Source of the DNA: Plantago major
Lineage: Eukaryota; Streptophyta; Magnoliopsida; Lamiales; Plantaginaceae
Reading direction: 5' to 3'
Assembly (NCBI GenBank): GCA_026545765.1
Contig: JAIFAC010000017.1
Coordinates: 1 to 64,000, forward strand
Length of the DNA stretch: 64,000 bases
The position numbers and the translations under genes were made by a program. The notes beneath the pieces are model-generated. The model saw only the letters and a program-made list of their open reading frames with translations, did not search any database and was not told where the DNA came from. Positions 36,261 through 48,088 of the stretch are shown piece by piece (within the stretch, counting starts at the first letter, position 1; the number at the start of each line of letters is the position of its first letter).

Positions 36261-38960
36261 TCGCGTAATTATTGTTTCAATGGTTCTAGCTAATCTGTGT
36301 TATGTTTTGGCTTATTTTTGTAATGTTCTTGCTTATATGTAGGATGTTAAACTAAATAGAGTACATAAAAATATGCTCGAAATTGGTGTTTCTACTACGA
36401 TTTGGTTGTCTATCCACCGATCTACTCATAATATGCTCGCATGTAAGTTTCAACAATGTTTTGATTCAAATATTAATTGATGAATGAATTTTTTCACAAT
36501 AGAAGTTGAAATTTGAAAACAGATCTGAAAAAATCGCATAGAAAACCGCTCAAATGTTCTAGCTAATTTGTACAATGTTGTGACTTATGTATGTAATGTT
36601 ATCTGTGATATGAGCATGTAATACGTGTAATGTTGCTAATAATATGTGTTATGTGTTGTCTACAATGTTCTATGTTATTTGTGTAATGTTATTAACGTAT
36701 CTCTGTAATTTTTTCGTAAATGTGCAACGTGCAGTGTTACATCAATGTGGTATGTATTATCTACAATGTTCTACGTTATTTGTGTGATGTTCTACGCTCT
36801 TTGTGTAATGTTCTATATGTATCTCTATAATGTTTCGTAAATGTGCAGTGTACGTTGTTATATCAATGTTTTATTTGTTTTCTACAATGTTGTACGTTAT
36901 TTCTATAATGTTCTCAACATATGGCTAAAATGTTTCTGTAACTGCATGACTACAAAGTTAAGTATCATGCCATTACTATTAGAAAATATGTATAAATGTT
37001 TTGAGTCATGACTACAATGTTCCTGGAAAATGCATGTAATGTTCATGATTATGGCGTATGCAAAATGTTATAACTATCTTCTCATTTAGGTTGAGAAATA
37101 AATGTTATTGGTTATACCCTCGATGTAAGTGCTTATATAATCAATGTTATCACTTATATAGACTATGTTCCTATGTTTAACTGTTATGTTCTTATCAACG
37201 TCATATTTGGGATCAACTGGAGAAGGACATTGTACAGAGAAGATCAGCATAAAATGATGGAGATAACAATGCAACCCACGACATTGTTGACGAGGCAAAT
37301 GAAGAACCTGAGGAAACTCTAAATGTGATAAAAGAAAAGTCCATGTATTAGATTATGTTGTTTATTTTATATCCAAACAATGTTCTTACATATTCATATG
37401 TGTGACACTCCATATATTACGATTCTGAGAAATTTTTTTTTCCGTATTTGTGTAATGTTCTTAACTATTTAAGTAATGATCTTATTTATATGAATGATGT
37501 ATAGAGTATAATGTTCTTAACTATGTTGACAGTGTTCTCAACTATTTGAGTAAAATGTTATTAGGTATATGAGTGATGATATAGGGTATATTGTTCTTAA
37601 CTATATTAGTAATGTTCTCAACTATTTGGGTAATGTACTCAACTATTTGAGTAATGTTCTTAGGAATTTCTATAATGTTATCAGAAACGATATTTTATAT
37701 ATTTACACAATGTTTTAATATATTTAAGTAATGTTCTTAACTATTTAAGTAATGTTAACAACATTACTGAGGTACTCATGGTCATGTTTTAAATTACTTG
37801 TCACTTGTTGTCTTTGAGTATAGGGTGGAGGGACGTGGTTAATATGTGTACCGGGTTATGGGTCCCTTAGGTTACTTTCGATTGAACCACGCTTTAAATT
37901 GTTTGCCACTTGCTTTGATAAAGAGCATAGGGTGGATGAGGGTGAGAAAATTAGGTACCTTGTTGGAATTGACGGTGTGGGGAAGTAGTGTGTTATACCT
38001 TGGTTGTGATTTTTCGGTTGCCACAAAGGACCATCACTCATGGACCATGTCTCTACATGTGTTCGCTTGTATTCTGCCTTTGTGGTCTTGGTTTAGGATC
38101 CGTCTGCGACCCCTCACCCTCGGCTAGAATTCGGTTTAGACATACTAGACGACGGGGTGACCAAGATGACAACAAGATTTCATGACCGAGGGCTAATGCA
38201 TTTCTTCATCTTGTTTATGAATTGACGGCTTAACCTTGTGAAGTCTATGACTGCACCTTAAGTTTCTTGTCACTTGCTCTTCCGAGCATAGGGTGTTGGC
38301 AACTATAGATTGTTGGTACCATGAATTGACGGGACTCGTAACTTGGTTTGAAATGAAGTCGAATCTCCAGTTATTTAGAAGGGAGAAGCAACAGGATCTG
38401 GACACTTTTTGAAAGATCTGGTCTCTGTGTGATCTTGTGAAATGGAATGATGAAAGAGAGATTAATTGATGGAAATGGTGGAGATATGAAAAATGGTCTG
38501 CGTTAATTATTGAAGGTCCTGGTACTAATCAAAGTGACTTGGGCACTTGGAGCCTCTAAAGATGATTTGAAGCTGGTTAAGGGATCACTCGGCTATAGGC
38601 CATATAGACTGGTTGAGAGTTTGTGGATTTTTTAATGGGATTGTAATTATGTATGTTTGAACGATAAAGCATCTCTTATGCTCATGTAATCCTTGTTGAT
38701 TGAGTAATATAATTTTTGCCGATTCAAAAAAAAAAAAAAAAAACATTACTGAGTTAAGTAGAAACCTTACATGAATAATTATGAACATTACTTAGTTAAG
38801 TCGGAAACTTATACAATAAATGAAGAACATCAACTCAAATCGAGTAATTGAATATGAATTAGTGTAATAATATGTTATTGTATCTTCAAATGTTGTCATC
38901 TATTTAAGTAATGTTATTACATATTTAAGTAATGTTCTTAACTATATAAGTAATGTTTGT
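36260..38960 (+). repeat. Low-complexity field of AATGTT words
   Basis: The motif AATGTT, often extended to GTAATGTTCTTAACTATT, occurs dozens of times at irregular intervals from about 36290 to 37760 and again from 38880 to 38960. Spacing is not constant, so this is no simple satellite. A retroposed segment (37772-38741) interrupts it. No coding frame is supported. Confidence 0.75.
37772..38741 (+). mobile_element. Retroposed segment with poly(A) tail and 12-bp TSD
   Basis: Flanked by exact AACATTACTGAG at 37760-37771 and 38742-38753. It ends on the plus strand in an A run (about 38726-38741) preceded by a LINE-like 3' end (GTAATCCTTGTTGATTGAG). Inside, a phrase of the form TT(G/A)TC(A)CTTGCT...GAGCATAGGGTG recurs three times (about 37800, 37905, 38267). 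No reverse transcriptase is recognisable, so it may be a 5'-truncated LINE, a SINE-like unit or a processed transcript. Confidence 0.85.
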
Positions 38961-38978
38961 AACCAAACTTGGTAAATT

Positions 38979-39050
38979 GACCCGCGAAAATGAATTGACC
39001 GACCCAATGACCCGCAAAAATGAATTTACCAACCCAATGACCTGCGAAAA
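38979..39050. repeat. 30-bp tandem repeat, about 2.5 copies
   Basis: Units beginning GACCCGCGAAAATGAATT at 38979, 39009 and 39039 (last one truncated, GACCTGCG). Non-coding. Confidence 0.85.
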
Positions 39051-39694
39051 TGTAAATAAGTGTGGTAAATTGCAAACAAACTCGTCTTTATGGTCTCTCT
39101 ATATACTAAGTATTTTCTAAGACTTTGTGATAAAAATAACACATTCAACAATGTTAAAAATTATACAGAAATGACTAAACTATTGCTCGGTTTTGAAGAA
39201 AAATGAAAATGAAAATAATGAATAAAACAGAGAATATATAAATAAATAAAGAAAATAGAAAAGACAAAAGAATTTCATAATTTCAGCAGCCATGGGCTAA
39301 AAAGAAGATCTGAGCGCCCTAACACTTGAATCGTACAGATTATAAATTCCATATCGTTAATACTGTATATTTGCCTCTGATTCTAATCTTTTGAATTAAT
39401 GGGGATATTCATTAGGTAGTCCAAGTTAGGTCCAGAGTACTGGATCTGAACCTTCATTTATTTATATTTGATCGGAATAGATGAAGATATATATATAATA
39501 GATCGAACGATTGGCATGAACAAAGAGTCTTTTAGATAAAGCAGATACCTGAACCTGATGAAGATCGCTTGTGGGTAAGATGTCGTCAACTGTGACCGGT
39601 GATCCTGTGCTTCATAAATATTGGAAGAATTAGTTTACAGCAGAAATATGGATTAACGACTTATCTGAATATGTGTAGACTAAATACAACAACA

Positions 39695-39720
39695 AAACAA
39701 AAAAAAAAAAAAAAAAAAAT

Positions 39721-39812
<92 letters not shown>
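39695..39812. repeat. A tract followed by (AT)n microsatellite
   Basis: An A run at about 39699-39719 leads into TAATAA and then roughly 85 bp of AT dinucleotides. The open frames here are artefacts of the repeat. An A run merging into (AT)n often marks an old retroposon tail. Confidence 0.9.
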
Positions 39813-39814
<2 letters not shown>

Positions 39815-39983
39815 TACCTCTTACTGTAAGATAATCAACTATCAGTATGTTTGTTTCAACCTTCAACTAGAGGGAAGGCAACAAGGTTATTGCAACAAAA
39901 TGTGGATTTCAAGTAGGAGAAAAATTATATGGTAGGAACGATATACATCTTCTTTAATGGTGAGATTCATTAACAAATAATTC

Positions 39984-40079
39984 GATCCGTTCTAAAGAAA
40001 TCTTTCCATTTTATTATTTTGCGGTCAACTGTCTTCGACTTTAACCGATCAAAATGGAAATATTTCTCTGAAACGGATC
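39984..40079. mobile_element. 96-bp hairpin MITE, Stowaway-like
   Basis: The arms GATCCGTTCTAAAGAAATCT... (39984 on) and ...AATATTTCTCTGAAACGGATC (to 40079) are complementary over about 29 bp with few mismatches. Internal GGTCAACT words resemble the Stowaway elements elsewhere in the window. It stands only about 15 bp ahead of a TATATATA box (40094-40101). Confidence 0.7.
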
Positions 40080-40093
40080 TCCTCACCTCGGTC

Positions 40094-40550
40094 CTATATA
40101 TACCGTTCCTCTAACTTATAGTAGCAAGTTGTACAAGTTGTAGTGTTTTCATCGCTAATAAATTAAAAGTAGTGTATAATCCACAACTTGCGCGTGGCCA
40201 AGCGCGTCCGATGTCTTCCATTCTCTCTTCTTCTTCACCAACCAAATCTTATTTCACTCATCAACCCCTCTCTCTTCTCTTCTCTTCTCTTCTTCAGAAA
40301 TACAACAATGTCACAAAGGAGCTCGGAACAGTCAGTTTATCGTTGCCATCAGCCCTTTTCTGTTTCTACCTCTGTTCCGATTTCCGACCAGTTTACCAAC
40401 GACAATATGAAGGCGATTCAGAGCTAGCCGGAGTGAATGCGTATCGGAGAGTGAGCTCCGGGTTACTCGAATTCAACCCTTTGTGATTCAAGAAATTCGA
40501 AAGTGCTCAGCCGGATGAAGGAATGATCGGCCAATCTTCCTTTCTTGGTA
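40094..40550 (+). other. Possible gene 5' end with small ORF
   Basis: TATATATA (40094-40101), a CT-rich microsatellite (40267-40294), an ATG in strong plant context (CAACAATGTC, 40308) opening a 39-codon frame to 40427, and a candidate donor at about 40547 (ttcttg/gtaatg) suggest a 5' untranslated exon. A second overlapping frame spans 40172-40486. Neither product is recognised and no downstream coding exons were found before the transposons. It may be a 5' leader with an upstream ORF or a gene relic. Confidence 0.3.
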
Positions 40551-40852
40551 ATGAATCTGCTCTACGGTTCTGGGTAATTGGGGGTGAGGATTGATGCAAT
40601 TGATTTATGGGCTGATTTATTACTAATTATGCAATTGAATCAATGTCTTTCAAAATTAGGAATAAATTGGCCGCTCTGAGTTATCTCCATCAGCGCTTAT
40701 CAGATTCTGAACCTATTTGCTCAGAATGTGAAGCTTGGTTAGGAGTAGCCCCATACAAATTTTGTTAAGTCAGATGACTCTTCTTTTGTTGAGTTCTGGT
40801 TAAAGATTTTAACTGGACTCTTCTAAATCTTCTTTTAAATTTACTGTTAGTA

Positions 40853-41315
40853 CTTCCTCCGTCCAATCAGTATTCTTCGTTTGACTTTTTTGATTACCGT
40901 TTTCAACTTTATTCTGAATAAATCTTAAATGGTAAATATAAAATCTTCAATTAAATTATATTATGATACTTTAAGGACTAAAGTTTCATTTCTTTATTGA
41001 TCATTTGTCTGCGTTTGACTAATTTACTCTTAACGATATTAATAAATAAATTATTAAAATTATATAATGAAAATTTAGTAATTAAATTTTATTATATGAT
41101 TTTATTAAATTATTCTTATTATCGTTATGAGTAATTTGGTCAACTCAAGCTAAATGACGATCAAAGTCAAAATGTATAACACTTTCTCTGAAATGGAGGG
41201 AGTATAATTTAATTGAACATTTTACATTTGCAATTTAAGATTAATTTGTAGTTAAAGTTGGACATTGTTGACTGAAAAAAGTCAAAGTGGATAACATGGA
41301 ACGGGACGGAGGAAG
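40853..41315. mobile_element. Stowaway-like MITE, compound
   Basis: Flanked by TA. Left end CTTCCTCCGTCC with TTTGACTTTTTT following; the right end's complement is CTTCCTCCGTCC with TTTGACTTTTTT in the same place. An additional right-end-like sequence (AAATGGAGGGAGTA, 41191-41204) lies inside, so a second Stowaway end has been nested or duplicated. No coding capacity. Confidence 0.8.
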
Positions 41316-41372
41316 TAGTATTGTTTTGAGTTAGTTCAAAGTTGAGTCACTTTTGTGGGATCAAGTTATTTA

Positions 41373-42188
41373 GGGGCACGTTAAACGCAGAACACATTTT
41401 ACTAAACGCAGAACACTTTTTTATATATTGTAAAAGGCCCTTCAACTGATAAAAATATTGAATTAGTCTCATTTTCCGAAAAAATTCTCAAATTATTACA
41501 TCTTCGAAAATATATAAACATATATACACTACTGATGTAACACAACAAAAATCAACATCGTACAATCATTAGCCATATTATATCGATAATGACAAATATA
41601 AAAATGTTTTTATTATTTTAATTTGGCAGTTGTTAATTATTACTCAATTATATTAGTATATTTAAATTGATTTTAAAAAAATCAAAAAATCCAAAAAATA
41701 ACAAAAAGAAACGCAAAAACGGTTAAAAATGACAAAAGCAAGACAGTGAGTCTCGTCGGGTTTGAAACCGACGAGAACCATGTTCTCGTCAGCTTTGAAG
41801 CTGACCAGAACCATGTTAATTCGACTTCAAAGTCGACGAGAGCATGGTCGTCAGATCTGGCGACTCGATTGGAGCTTCTCCAGATCGGAGCATCTCCGAT
41901 CTGGTCAGTTTGCTCCGGCAAACTCCAAATCGGAGATGCTCCGGTCACCGGCGACGATTCTTCATGGATCTTCGTGTTCTTCGTGTTTTTTTTAAAGTTT
42001 TTTTCGATTTATTCATTCGGATGATAAAATTAATTCGAATAAACTTGTTTTATGTTTTTTTTAGGTAAAATAGTAATTTTTTCAAATTATTGAACCATTT
42101 TGTAAATTATAATAATAGTGGTATTATATGTAATATGTAAAAATTTGTTCTGCGTTTAGTAAAAAGTGTTATGCGTTTAACATTCCTG
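41373..42188. mobile_element. MULE/hAT-like non-autonomous element with about 40-bp TIRs
   Basis: The left terminus GGGCACGTTAAACGCAGAAC plus TTACTAAACGCAGAAC is matched by the complement of the right terminus (AGGAATGTTAAACGCATAAC then TTACTAAACGCAGAAC). Target duplication GTTATTTA stands at 41365-41372 and 42189-42196. The 816-bp element has no transposase. A GC-rich core (41740-41960) differs sharply in composition from the rest and holds three hairpins. An 8-bp TSD fits hAT, a 9-bp with one mismatch fits MULE. Confidence 0.8.
41752..41836. repeat. Three consecutive hairpin units
   Basis: CTCGTCGG...CCGACGAG (41752-41775), CTCGTCAGC...GCTGACCAG (41785-41808) and TCGACTTCAAAGTCGA (41821-41836) are spaced about 33-36 bp and each is followed by an ACCATG/GCATGG phrase. 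They share the loop-flank TTTGAA or TTCAAA. Inside the 41373-42188 element. Confidence 0.8.
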
Positions 42189-43119
42189 GTTATTTAATAG
42201 TACTATAGTTATTGTGATGATTTGATCTAAAGTTGGTTGGGATGCGGAGTACCTTAGAGGTTTATTCTCGAACTTCTATTCGACATCTTTTTTGTGACTT
42301 AGCTACGTAGTGTCAAGCTAAGTTAAATTTGGTTAGTTACTTCGATTCTTAAATACTTTTGTAGGTTGTAGCATATTAATTTTGAAGTCTATTGCATAAT
42401 GTGTGTATATTCATATTCTTAAGTTTCATTGGTAGTTCAAACCATACTTTATTTTAGGTAAAAGTCTCGTTCGATTACTTTCCTTGAATTGTTTTTATTT
42501 ATTCACTGTAGATCGACGTGTTGATTTCTTGAGGAGTGATACAGATCAAGTGCTAGCACCAAAGAGTTTGTGTTGAGATTTTCTGGTATAGACTGATTAT
42601 ATGGTCCTGGATCTAGAAATTGTATTCTAGTCTTTTATCTTGTTAATCAAAAGAAAAAAGGGTTGGAAAACAGGGCTAGCTATACTTTAAGAACATTCTA
42701 TTTCTTTCTTATCCTTTATGAGTTATGGAAAATGTGGATAATTTCGGGTAGGTTGAAATATTCCGGGTTGATATAGTACATTTTCTTTGAATGACTTCTG
42801 GTTATTATAATTATTATTGTTACTGGATTCATTTTTATACTACACACTGCTTATGTAGTTCCTTTGAAGGATTGATCTTCATAATTAGAGCTATGTTGCT
42901 GAACAAATCCAAGTAGAGTACTTGGTCCTGGGTTCCAATATTATTAATGAGAAAAATTATATCCTATAGTTTCCATAGTATATAAGTATATTGCTTGTGA
43001 ATAGTGAGTAATGCTGCTTAATATTAAGAAGTGTACTTACTATTCAGCCATTAAGTCTGTTGGTATTGTATTAGCTCTAATTAATTGCTATGCTAACTCT
43101 TATATGTTTGGTAGGAGAT
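42189..43119. other. Intergenic stretch, one possible exon
   Basis: Mostly AT-rich without coding frames. At about 42513 a good acceptor (CACTGTAG) is followed by a short frame ending in TGA (about 42575) that could be a terminal exon; nothing supports it further. Confidence 0.35.
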
Positions 43120-43752
43120 CAATACAAAAAATCTGATGTTTTAGCGACGGATAAAACAGTGCCGATACGTCGCTAAGTCCTTAGCGACGGATAAAAAAGC
43201 CATCGTCCCACGGGAAGATTAACGACGGATTAGTTATCCATCGCTAAATTGCGACGGATAAACCATTGACTTTTTAGCGACGGATAAACCATTATCCGTC
43301 GCTAAAAAGATGATTTTTCATTAAAAAAAAACAAAAAAATGCGATATTTATTGACGAATAAACAATCCGTCGCTATTTAGCGACGGATAAGGTTTTTTCT
43401 TTTTTTAAATTATAAATTTACTGGATTTTTAGCTATCCGTCGCTAAATTGTGACGGAATTAGTGACGGATTTTATTTTTCCGTCACAATTTAGCAACGGA
43501 TAAACTATCCGTCGCTAAATTGAGCAGATTTGATTTTATTTTATTTTTTATATTTTGATGCATGTTTTATATTTCACCTGTTTCACAAATATAATGTTCG
43601 ATAGTAAATCTAGAATAATGAAATTGTTTTAATTAAACAGAAATCATTCGACAAAAGTCAACAAACCATCCGTATTGAAATGAAATATCCGTACATAGTC
43701 TAAAGTAAGAAGTCAAAAAAACACAAGTCCAATCTAACTTCTAGGACGGGGT

Positions 43753-45500
43753 GGCTGTCTCGAACACAGACATGAAAGCACTTCATTCTCGAGGACGCTC
43801 GTTTTCCTCCCGTAGTGCTCTATCTCGCTGCTCCATATACTCTGTTAGTCGTGCAACATGTTCTGAAACATGTGACTGCACCAACTCCGAGACCTGCTCT
43901 TGTGTGAAAACCTGATGTCTAGATTGCTGGGATGCTGAGTAGCTAGGAGTAGCCAAGAAAGGGCCGAGACTCCCCACTCCATGTATACTCGGCCTTTACT
44001 GTCCATTGGGTTGACCTCTAAGAAGATGATGTTTTGTTGTTCAATTGTCAGCGACTCACCCGCTTCAACCTGCTGCCTCTCGATCTGAGCCTCCACCTTA
44101 GCATGAAACCGTAAAATGCAGATATCATGAGTTATAGTTTTTTCAAAATAACTTGTACTATACAAATATGAAATTTAACCAAAATTAACGTACCGCAATA
44201 GCCTCGGACTTGCTGTCAACCCATCTATCGTTCTTCAGCTTGGCTCTTTTAAAGTACTCGAAGGCGGTATTCTTCTCCCCTAAAGACACCTGAAGAACAT
44301 ATATATGCAAACATTTAGCTTGGAACTCATTAAAGGTGTAGAAATTAAACACAAAATACATGTACGAATAAACTGACAAATTAGATGTACACTTATCGAT
44401 TTCACGTGATGCATAAGAACAACTTGTGACCCATAGTGGTGAAAGACCACCCCTTTACCCTTAGACGGCTCAGTCAGCCGGTTCTCTCTGTTCTGGTCCG
44501 CAATCTGCTGGACATTAGGACGAGTCCAGTAGGCCTCCCAAAGCGCCCACTCCTCCTCATCACACCATGCAAGCCTTTTGTTTTATCGCCACATCTTTTT
44601 CATAGTGCCAACCATATCCTTGTATCGGGCTGACCCCAGTGCCTCGAAACAAGGCCATATCAGGTGGAGCAACTTGTTGGAAATGAATTACTTTTTTTAC
44701 ATTCTCAATTCCGAACAACTTCCAAATTACATAACGTAAACCGAGACATCAATTTAATAAGATAACACAACATAACATATTCAATGGTGACTAACATATC
44801 ACCCAAGTTTAGCGGCTAACATACAACTCACATATAGTGGCTAACATGCATACCACTCACATTGTCTTAAAATTTACTAACACAGTGGTGACTAACATAT
44901 CACCCAAGTTCAGCGGCTAACATACCACTCACATATAGTGGCTAACATACCACTCACATTAAAACAACAATTATAACAACAAATAAAGGAATGTTAGATT
45001 TAAACTTACCCGCAACTCATCAAAGTACTCGCCTCTCATCCGGTCCGAGATGCACGACCACTTCTCGCACCCCTCCCTCGGGGGCTCCCTCTTGCTCCGA
45101 AAGATGTCACCGAGTTTAGCGGCTGCATCTAAAGGCCATAAACAAATATTAATTAGTATAGTACAACAATGATGTGACATAAATTATCTTAAGTTATGTT
45201 CTATATATATAAAGGAATGCATAATACTGACTTGTCTCTACCCAGTGGGAACAACACAGGCTTCCCTTTCCACTGAGCCCCGACCTCAAGCTCGGTGTAG
45301 GGACAATCATCATCCTCTAAGTTCCCGAAGATCGGATTCGAGCCCCTGCTCGAACCCACCTGCTCCTCTGACTCTGACCCCCCTCCTCGACTACCCCCCC
45401 CTCCGACTGGCTGCATGGGGGAGGACGGTAAGTGGGTCGCCTCTATCGTGGCATCTGCAAAAACATGCAACAAATACATGAAAAATGTGTTAGTATACAA
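43753..45500 (-). pseudogene. Plant transposase (Transposase_24-like) remnant of CACTA 1
   Basis: Minus-strand pieces in order: an acidic N-terminal part with VGSSRGSNP and GAQWKGKPVLFPLG (45201-45500); KLGDIFRSKREPPREG with MRGEYFDELR (44985-45135); CDEEEWALWEAYWTRPNVQQ (44515-44590); NRLTEPSKGKG with a FHHYGSQVV stretch (around 44430-44480); KNDRWVDSKSEAIA (44185-44260); LTIEQQNIIFLEVNPMDSKGRVY (44000-44080); then GSLGPFLATPSYSASQQS and a coiled tail (43783-43977). Pieces are separated by introns and by at least one frameshift near 43980. This domain organisation is that of the En/Spm-associated Transposase_24 family. Not functional as it stands. Confidence 0.75.
44785..44962. repeat. GTGACTAACATATCACCCAA / GGCTAACATACCACTC repeat
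   Basis: Alternating short phrases repeated about three times within CACTA 1, between coding pieces. The same phrases make a larger array in CACTA 2 (61860-62355). Confidence 0.85.
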
Positions 45501-46079
45501 CTACATACATTTTGAAAAGCATGTAAATCACAAATACTTGCTATTATCAACAACTAACTAGTTATATACATAATCTACCCTTCTCTTCCTTCCACGCTGC
45601 CTAAATTGCTCATATGTCATGGACGGTGTTGCTTCCTCACCATGATGATTCCATACCTCATACTCAGGCAGGAATCCATTACGTTTCAAGTGCTCGACTA
45701 CCGCTGTAGGAGTCAAATATTACTTGTTTCTGCATTTTTTTTCAATTTGCAACGTCACTTTTTAACCCCTCCCCCTACAGAAGCCGGATGTGTCATCGCA
45801 AATGCGATGAAGGCTTCAACCCCTTCCACAAAACTAGATTGAGCTCTTCCATTAACAGTACGACAGTACATCCATGAACGATCGGAATTCATTGGATGAT
45901 TATATAACCTGACACGTCTGAATTTATTAGATCGTATTGAATTTCAATTCAATTCCAATTCCTAGCTATAATTGCATTGTTAATTATAATATGTTCCAAA
46001 TTTCATGAATTATATGCATTTTACATTTAAAGTTTTTTCATGCAATTTTTTTATATTCCCATTACAATTACCAAATTAT

Positions 46080-46285
46080 AAACTAAAAGCATTTTAATTA
46101 TACGAATTATAAATTATAAATTACGAATTACCAATTTATATTCCCATCGAATTATACGAATTACCAATTACCAATTTTTTTATACGAATTACCAATTTAC
46201 GAATTATATTCCCATTACAATTACCAATTTTTTATACGAATTATAAATTATAAATTACATGCATTTTACGAATTATACGAGCCAA
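46080..46285. repeat. Irregular minisatellite (ACGAATTACCAATTT)
   Basis: Words such as ATACGAATTACCAATTT and ATTATAAATTATAAATTAC recur in an AT-rich part of CACTA 1. Non-coding. Confidence 0.75.
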
Positions 46286-47084
46286 TTATACTACAACCAC
46301 CAAAATCACTAAATCTAAATGGTCTCCAAATACTCAACCAAATCCCACAAACATCAATATACTACAACCACTAATCCTAGTACATATACGAAAACATCAA
46401 ACTAAATACCATACATACTTACAAACATCAATCTAACAAATCAATTTCACAATAAATCAATCAATTGCACAACCTCAAGTTTAACCCACTACTTAATATA
46501 AGTTATACTAGCTAGTACATGAGTTTAAAAACATACAATTGATCGAAATTAGCAAAAATCCCAAATATAGAAAAACAAGAGTTTTAGACTAATACCTTCA
46601 ATTACGGGAAAAGTAGCCGAAGAAGGATGAAATTGAAGGGTCACCCGAGTTCTTTGTTGAAAGAGCTTCGAAAAGAGTCCAAGATTGACCGGAATGGTTG
46701 AGTTTTAGTTGGACTTGGAGAAGGGCCGAAAATGGTGAAGAAGAGAAGAAGTGAAGCAGAATGAAAATGGGGGAAATGGCCGTCTCTGTCCCGTTATTAT
46801 AACAGTTAGCGATGGATAGCTATCCGTCACTGGTTTTAATTTTTAATTTTTTATTACTTTTAACGACGGATAATCTATCTGTCGTTAAATTTCTATTTTC
46901 CTTTTTTATTTTTTTAAAAGTCAACAAAGCCTAGGGACGGATAGTCTATTTAGCGACGTATAGAAATATCTGTCGCTATTTAGCAACGGATAGGGCGTTT
47001 CGCCCTATCCGTCGCTAAAATGAGCGATCCGTCGTTATCCGTCGTCCCTTTCCGTCGATAAATAACATAAGATGAGAAGTATTG

Positions 47085-48088
47085 GCCTCTAATGCCTCAA
47101 TTAGCCTCGGTTGGATATGTGAGAGAGCATCCTAGACCAAAGTTTGATCCACTGTTAGAATCTCAAAGATGTTGTAATTACAGGTCAAGCTTCCAACCCT
47201 GAGTTATGTGCTTCTTTGGGCTTTCGTGGATCATCGAAAAGGAAACACTGGAATTATTTTACCATGCATGTATTAGTATTATTTTACCATAATTATTTGA
47301 TGATCGCAGGTACGTACATGGATGGATCAACAATATTCCAAAGATTTTAGTAGTTGACTAAATGACTGGTAAAAATATACTTACTCAGCAGAAATGAAAT
47401 TTATGGAATGGTTTATGGTTGGTTGTAGACGACTTAAATGTATGTATGGTCGTTTTTTATGATTCAGACCCAATCAGTCTGTAGAAATATAAAGTCTTGT
47501 ATTATTGGTAGTCTCTTCTATGCCATTTGCATTTTCTTTATCCTTTAAAAACAGAGAAATATAAATGAACAAAACAAAAAAAGGTTGGTTGGATCCAGAA
47601 TTGCGTTCACATTTCATCCTTCCATACAAAATGTATACTGATCACATCACATGGGGTTAACTATACTTGATTTCCACAACAAACTAGAATTGCAGTCATT
47701 TTTGCCTATCATCTTATTTTGTGACACGTAATCTTTGAGGGGGACGTCTCTAATGTGGTACGAGAACTTCAGGAACCGAATCACTCTTTTTCAGCAATTG
47801 GAAATATTATCTTTGAAGCCAATTTTGCCTTGTCTTTTTACTCACCTTCTTTTATTTTTACTAAGCTTTGTTGGAATTGGCTCATCAAATTGGTAGTTTT
47901 GGTTCCTTTGAGATTCCTTTTGTGAGTCCTTATGTATCTTGATATCCATTTTGAATGAAATACAATATTTATTCTCAAAAGGAAGAAAAAAAAAAGAAGA
48001 TTCTTTTTCCATAAGCAAATTCAGAACTAGGTTATGTATTGAAAAAAGTTTTTTTGTAAACATAAAGAAATATTGAGTAAAAAAAAAA
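47085..48088. other. Intergenic spacer, no gene seen
   Basis: Low-complexity AT-rich sequence without domain-bearing frames. The frame at 47842-48180 on the minus strand overlaps MITE sequence and is not credible. Confidence 0.55.

Larger units (their letters stand above)
43120..47084 (-). mobile_element. CACTA (En/Spm) element 1, degenerate
   Basis: Left end CAATACAAAAAATCTGATG is the decayed form of CACTACAAGAAAAATCTG, and the right end AACATAAGATGAGAAGTATTG is its complement. Both termini carry many subterminal copies of AGCGACGGAT / ATCCGTCGCT (43137-43520 and 46806-47066), the hallmark of CACTA elements. Inside, minus-strand coding remnants match the accessory gene of plant CACTA elements, but no TNPD-type main transposase is seen. 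Size about 4.0 kb. The 3-bp TSD was not evident. Confidence 0.88.

Noticed and set aside
41682..42068. Several overlapping frames in the GC-rich element core
   Set aside because: They arise from the hairpin repeats; no domain and conflicting frames on both strands.
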